A stretch of 64,000 bases of DNA from Desulfovibrionaceae bacterium (GTDB lineage Bacteria > Desulfobacterota > Desulfovibrionia > Desulfovibrionales > Desulfovibrionaceae), in contig JAVHLG010000001.1 in the NCBI GenBank assembly GCA_031082225.1, positions 94,739 through 158,738 on the forward strand, read 5' to 3'. The notes beneath the pieces are model-generated. The model saw only the letters and a program-made list of their open reading frames with translations, did no database searches and was not told where the DNA came from. Positions 60,530 through 64,000 of the stretch are shown here, piece by piece. Both the position numbers and the translations under genes were made by a program. How positions within the stretch are numbered: the first letter of the stretch is position 1; each line of letters begins with the position of its first letter.

Positions 60530-61702
60530 ATGCCCTGGAAAAAGGTCGAGACCATGGAAGAACGAGCTCGGTTCATCGTTGAGGCAGCGCGCAGAAGCGA
60601 ACCGTTTTCTGAAATCTGCCAGCGGTTCGGGATCAGCCGTGAGACGGGGTATAAATGGGTCCGGCGTTTTCAAGATCGAGGCAGCGTCGAGGAGTTTAGC
60701 CGTGCCCCGAGAAACTGCCCCCACAAAACGTCTGATGCGATCATTGAGAAAATATTATTGCTTCGTGAGGCGTATCCGTATTGGGGGCCTAAAAAGCTAT
60801 CACAACTTCTATTTGATAAATATGGAGTTTGTGATCCTCCAGCACCAAGCACAATTGGCGCAATATTAAAGCGTCATGGGTTTATATCAGAATCGAGAAA
60901 AATACGGCGCAAGTCGGCTGGACGTTTGCGACGGCATGATTTGTTGTCTCCTCAAGAAACGAATGACGTCTGGGCCATTGATTATAAAGGATGGTTCCGA
61001 CTTGGCGACAGGAGTATATGCTATCCACTAACGATAACAGACATGCACAGTCGGTATGTTCTGGCATGCAAGGGATATGCTCGCCAGACACTCGAAAATA
61101 CAAAATCGGCCATGGAAAAAGTATTTTGTGACTATGGGCTGCCTCAGGCAATCCGAGTGGACAACGGGACGCCTTTCGGCTCCAGCGGGATAGGTGGATT
61201 TACACAACTTAGTGTTTGGTGGATTCAATTAGGCATCATCGTTGATTTCATAGAGCCAGGGAAGCCGGAGCAAAACGGTAGCCACGAGCGAATGCATAAA
61301 ACGTTGAAGCTTGAGTCAACAATGCCGCCACAGGATAGTCTTTCAGAACAACAAAAGAAGTTTGATAGTTGGCGGCACCGGTTCAATTATGAGCGCCCAC
61401 ATGAGGCGTTAGGGCAAAAGACGCCAAGTTCGATATATCGTCGGTCTTTGCGTTCTTTTCCCCGTGAGGCTCCACAGTTCAGCTATCCGCCATACTTCGA
61501 AAGTCGCTTTGTTCGTAGCGATGGGATGTTCAAATGGAAAGGCGGTCAGGTATTTATCGGGGAGGCCTACGGGAGAAATCGAATCGGGCTGATCCAGAAT
61601 TATGACGGTAGATGGCTGGTGTACGCCGGGGATATTCTCATCGGGGGATTGGTCTCCGAAGAGCCGAAACACGTGGTCCCGGTGAGGCGCTTGATCGGGT
61701 AA
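60530..61702 (+). CDS. IS481-family transposase
   Basis: 390 residues from ATG 60530 (AGAGGAGGA upstream). N-terminal helix-turn-helix RFIVEAARRSEPFSEICQRF, then the rve integrase core with DDE residues: D in VWAIDYKGWFRL, D in IRVDNGTPFG, E in QNGSHERMHKTLK. The C-terminal RRFNYERPHEALG-type segment (HRFNYERPHEALGQKTPSSI) is typical. No frameshift or stop; the element is probably active. Confidence 0.93.
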   Translation: MPWKKVETMEERARFIVEAARRSEPFSEICQRFGISRETGYKWVRRFQDRGSVEEFSRAPRNCPHKTSDAIIEKILLLREAYPYWGPKKLSQLLFDKYGVCDPPAPSTIGAILKRHGFISESRKIRRKSAGRLRRHDLLSPQETNDVWAIDYKGWFRLGDRSICYPLTITDMHSRYVLACKGYARQTLENTKSAMEKVFCDYGLPQAIRVDNGTPFGSSGIGGFTQLSVWWIQLGIIVDFIEPGKPEQNGSHERMHKTLKLESTMPPQDSLSEQQKKFDSWRHRFNYERPHEALGQKTPSSIYRRSLRSFPREAPQFSYPPYFESRFVRSDGMFKWKGGQVFIGEAYGRNRIGLIQNYDGRWLVYAGDILIGGLVSEEPKHVVPVRRLIG

Positions 61703-61705
61703 AAG

Positions 61706-61748
61706 TGTCAGGGATGTACCCGGTCCAAAGTGTCAGCGATGTTCCCGG
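61706..61748. repeat. Right double terminal repeat of the IS
   Basis: TGTCAGGGATGTACCCGG (61706-61723) and TGTCAGCGATGTTCCCGG (61731-61748), again 25 bases apart, are inverted and diverged versions of the left repeat. Confidence 0.85.
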
Positions 61749-61825
61749 TTGCACACCCCCCGGACCCCCCCGGCGGGGGGCACGCGGGGCGAAGCCGCTA
61801 AAAGTTTTCGAAGGGGGAGGGTTCG

Positions 61826-61864
61826 GGAGGGGGAAACCCTTTTTCAAAAGGGTTCCCCCTCCCG
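61826..61864. terminator. Large palindrome before the RNase gene
   Basis: GGGAGGGGGAA.CCCTTTT pairs with AAAAGGG.TTCCCCCTCCC around a short loop. Such palindromes downstream of genes are common in Desulfovibrio; this one lies 37 bases before ATG 61902, so it may be a displaced terminator of glnS. Confidence 0.5.
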
Positions 61865-61901
61865 TGTTCTCCTCACATCATACGATCGTAAAGGATGATT
61901 C

Positions 61902-63965
61902 ATGCAACAGTTTCCCGGCTCGGGGTGTATCGTCGAGTTCATGCACGGCAACGAGCCGCAGTTGGCCTGGGTGTTGGAAGAGACGGGCGGTCGGCTGCGC
62001 CTGTACACGATCAACAAGCGCGAGATGAAGCTGCCTGCGGCCCGGGTCTTGCCGTGGGTGGGGCCGTGCGACGCGTCGGTGCGCGAGCGGGGCGGGATGC
62101 TGGAGCGGCTTTGCGCCTGCGAGACCAGGCGGGCCAAGGCGGCGGCCGAGGTGGACGCCATGGAGATCTGGGAGCTTGCCCAGGGCGAGGTGCGCGAGGA
62201 GACGGCGGGCTGGTTTGCCGGGCTTTTGTGGGAGTCGCCGGGCTTTGACCAGGTGGCCGGCCTGGGGCGGGCGCTTCTGGCCTGCAAGACGCATTTCAAG
62301 TTTCATCCGCCGAAATTCGAGGTCTATCCGGCCGAGGTGGTGGACAGGCGGCTTGTGGAGCAGGCGGCGGCGCTGGAACGGGAGCGGGTGGTCACGGCCG
62401 GGCAGGGGTTTTTCAAGGAGCTGTGGACGGCCTGGGCGGCGGGCACGGACCGGGATGCGGCCCGGCTGGCGGCCCGGCTGGACCCCGAGGCGGCGGACAA
62501 GCTGCGCCAGCTTCTGCTTGGGCTGGTGGCCGATCCGGAGAATGCCGATCTGGCGGTGTTGTGGGGGACGCTGCGCAAAGGGCTGCCCGATCATCCCTTC
62601 CTGCCCCTGGTCTTGGCCGAGCAGTGGGGCGTGGTGCCGCCGCACTACAATTATCTGCTGGATCAGGCCGGATACGAGCCGGGCGACGCCTGGTCCGGGC
62701 GTTTTGCAGGCGAGATCGCGGCCATGCGTGAGGCCAGTGCGGACACGCTGCCCGAGCCCGAGCCCATCCCCTTCGTCAGCGTGGATTCGCCCACGACCCG
62801 GGACATCGACGACGCCTTTCACATCGAACCCCTGCCGGACGACGGATTTTTGCTGCGCCTGGCCCTGGCCGATCCGGCCTCGGGATGGCGCTTCGACGAC
62901 CCCCTGGACCGGGCCGTGGCCCGCCGCGCCAGCAGCATCTATCTGCCCGAGGGCACCAGCCACATGATGCCCGAGGCCTTTGCCGCAGACCTGTTTTCGC
63001 TGGTGGAGGCGTCGCCGCGTCCGGCCCTGATCATGGAGTGGAACCTGGATGCGGCGGGCGCGACCAGGGATTTTTCCATGCGTTCCTCCGTGGCCGTGGT
63101 CGCCAACCGGACCTATGCCGATGTGGAGGCGGAACTGACCACGGGCGCGCCTGGCCAAAGCCTGGCCCTGGCCGCACGCCTGTCCGGGGTTTTGCGCGAG
63201 CGCCGGGTGGCAGCCGGGGCGGCTGTCATCGAGCGCAGCGAACCCGATGTGGTCCTGGTCGGGCCGCCCGACGACCCGCAGGTGGATCTGGCGCCCTCAG
63301 ACCAGTATCCCACGGCCCAGCTTCTGGTCAGCGAACTCATGATCCTGGCCAACTCCTCGGCCGCCGCGTTCGCCGCCGCGCACGGATTTGCGCTCTTGTT
63401 CCGCACCCAGGACGCCGTGCTGCCCAAGGAACTGGCCGGGATCTGGAGCCGCCCCGAGGACATCCACCACGTGGTCAAGCATCTGCCGCCCACCAGCCTG
63501 GAACCCGCCCCCCGGCCCCACGCCGCCATCGGGGCCAAGGCCTACGCCACGGTCACCTCGCCCCTTCGCCGCTACGTGGATCTGGTCAACCTGGCCCAGT
63601 TGCGACATTTTTTGGCCACCGGCAGCCCCAAATGGTCCCGGGCGGAACTGGAGCAGCGCCTGCCGGACATCAGCGCCCAGACCGAGGCGGCCGGACGCAT
63701 CCAGCGCTTTAGGCCCCGCTATTGGAAACTGCTGCATATCCGGCAGCAGTGCCGGGTGAGGACATGGACCGGCGTGGTGGTGGAATCCGGCGGGGCCTTC
63801 GTCACCCTGGCCCTGCCCGATTTCCAGATCTACGTGCGCGCCAACCGCGAACAGCTCGGGGAGAAGATACGTCCTGGGCAGCCCTTCGCCCTGCGCCTGG
63901 GCAAGGTGGACCCCCTGACCAACGAACTGCGGGTCATGGAGGCCACGGAGATGGAAACGGAATAG
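61902..63965 (+). CDS. RNase II/RNB-family exoribonuclease
   Basis: 687 residues. The RNB catalytic domain runs from about residue 275: FVSVDSPTTRDIDDAFHIEP contains the metal-binding Asp cluster, followed by WRFDDPLDRAVARRASSIYL, LPEGTSHMMPEAFAADLFSL and AKAYATVTSPLRRYVDLVNLA. The last 65 residues form an S1-like barrel (TWTGVVVESGGAFVTLALP). The N-terminal 200 residues differ from E. coli RNase II (VEFMHGNEPQLAWVLEETGG, then helical). It degrades RNA 3' to 5'. The gene may be driven from the IS element's right end or a promoter not seen. Confidence 0.9.
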   Translation: MQQFPGSGCIVEFMHGNEPQLAWVLEETGGRLRLYTINKREMKLPAARVLPWVGPCDASVRERGGMLERLCACETRRAKAAAEVDAMEIWELAQGEVREETAGWFAGLLWESPGFDQVAGLGRALLACKTHFKFHPPKFEVYPAEVVDRRLVEQAAALERERVVTAGQGFFKELWTAWAAGTDRDAARLAARLDPEAADKLRQLLLGLVADPENADLAVLWGTLRKGLPDHPFLPLVLAEQWGVVPPHYNYLLDQAGYEPGDAWSGRFAGEIAAMREASADTLPEPEPIPFVSVDSPTTRDIDDAFHIEPLPDDGFLLRLALADPASGWRFDDPLDRAVARRASSIYLPEGTSHMMPEAFAADLFSLVEASPRPALIMEWNLDAAGATRDFSMRSSVAVVANRTYADVEAELTTGAPGQSLALAARLSGVLRERRVAAGAAVIERSEPDVVLVGPPDDPQVDLAPSDQYPTAQLLVSELMILANSSAAAFAAAHGFALLFRTQDAVLPKELAGIWSRPEDIHHVVKHLPPTSLEPAPRPHAAIGAKAYATVTSPLRRYVDLVNLAQLRHFLATGSPKWSRAELEQRLPDISAQTEAAGRIQRFRPRYWKLLHIRQQCRVRTWTGVVVESGGAFVTLALPDFQIYVRANREQLGEKIRPGQPFALRLGKVDPLTNELRVMEATEMETE

Positions 63966-63973
63966 CCGGGAGG

Positions 63974-64000
63974 CGGGGAGGGGGCGACGCCCCCTCCCCG
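63974..64000. terminator. Perfect palindrome after the RNase gene, at the window edge
   Basis: CGGGGAGGGGGCG-A-CGCCCCCTCCCCG: a 13-base stem ending exactly at base 64000. It is the probable terminator; the bases that follow are outside the window. Confidence 0.5.

Larger units (their letters stand above)
60461..61750 (+). mobile_element. IS481-family insertion sequence, intact
   Basis: About 1.29 kb, with one transposase gene and tandem terminal repeats at both ends. The element is richer in A+T than its flanks and lies between glnS and the RNase gene. The outer limits are set by AACCGGG (60461) and CCCGGTT (61750); no clear target-site duplication was found, so the exact ends could differ by a few bases. 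Confidence 0.85.

Overview
The window is high-GC DNA with the gene content of a sulfate-reducing Desulfovibrionaceae member (Desulfovibrio/Solidesulfovibrio type). The evidence is a six-subunit Ech-type energy-converting [NiFe] hydrogenase operon, anaerobic cobalamin genes (cbiA, cbiD, a cobC-cobQ fusion), a MucR/Ros regulator, a split purH, many PAS/GGDEF/EAL sensor proteins, and a polar-flagellum basal-body operon. No rRNA, tRNA or CRISPR array was seen. The assignment rests on gene families only; no database search was possible.

Layout. 1-6.4 kb: cbiA (cut by the left edge) and cbiD, a secreted beta-helix protein, a MoaD/ThiF-like pair with a small conserved partner, a thioesterase and a small lipoprotein. 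6.5-9 kb: cfa and an A+T-rich glycosyltransferase. 9-15 kb (minus strand): flgB-flgC-fliE-fliF-fliG-fliH-fliI, facing a TPR gene that has a sigma-54 promoter. 16.3-18.6 kb: purH cyclohydrolase half and hflX, which appears to start at AUC. 18.7-19.5 kb: a TacAT-type toxin-antitoxin pair with a palindromic operator. 19.6-22.1 kb: two Dpp/Opp ATPases. 22.4-24.6 kb: lipoprotein, MucR-like regulator, FmdB zinc ribbon. 24.7-28.6 kb: cobC-cobQ fusion, DUF202 and PAP2 membrane proteins. 28.9-31 kb: groES-groEL under CIRCE. 31.5-36.8 kb: echABCDEF. 36.9-38.3 kb: a small foreign-looking secreted protein and a broken nucleotidyltransferase with its partner gene. 38.4-43.2 kb: holB, purA, the purH transformylase half and plsY.

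43.2-57.4 kb is a signalling block. It holds an HTH-PAS protein, an EAL-HDOD protein with a TPR partner, an HTH-PAS-GAF hybrid histidine kinase with HPt, a lone receiver, CheC, two paralogous FlxA-like coiled-coil proteins each preceded by a sigma-28 (FliA) promoter, and a PAS-GGDEF-EAL protein. Together with the sigma-54 sites and the flagellar operon this points to control of motility and lifestyle. 57.8-64 kb: hicAB, glnS, an intact IS481-family element with doubled terminal repeats, and an RNase II-type exoribonuclease.

Cross-cutting features. Several otherwise ordinary enzymes carry Pro/Asp/Ala/Ser/Thr/Gly-rich low-complexity segments (CbiD, the MoaD-like carrier, FmdB, EchF, the HTH-PAS sensor). 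Several intergenic regions hold tandem repeats of about 60 to 120 bp or large palindromes. The strongest candidates for something undescribed are the sigma-28-driven FlxA-like pair with its surrounding repeats, the HTH-fused sensor block, and the sigma-54-like promoter followed by a long hairpin near 48 kb.
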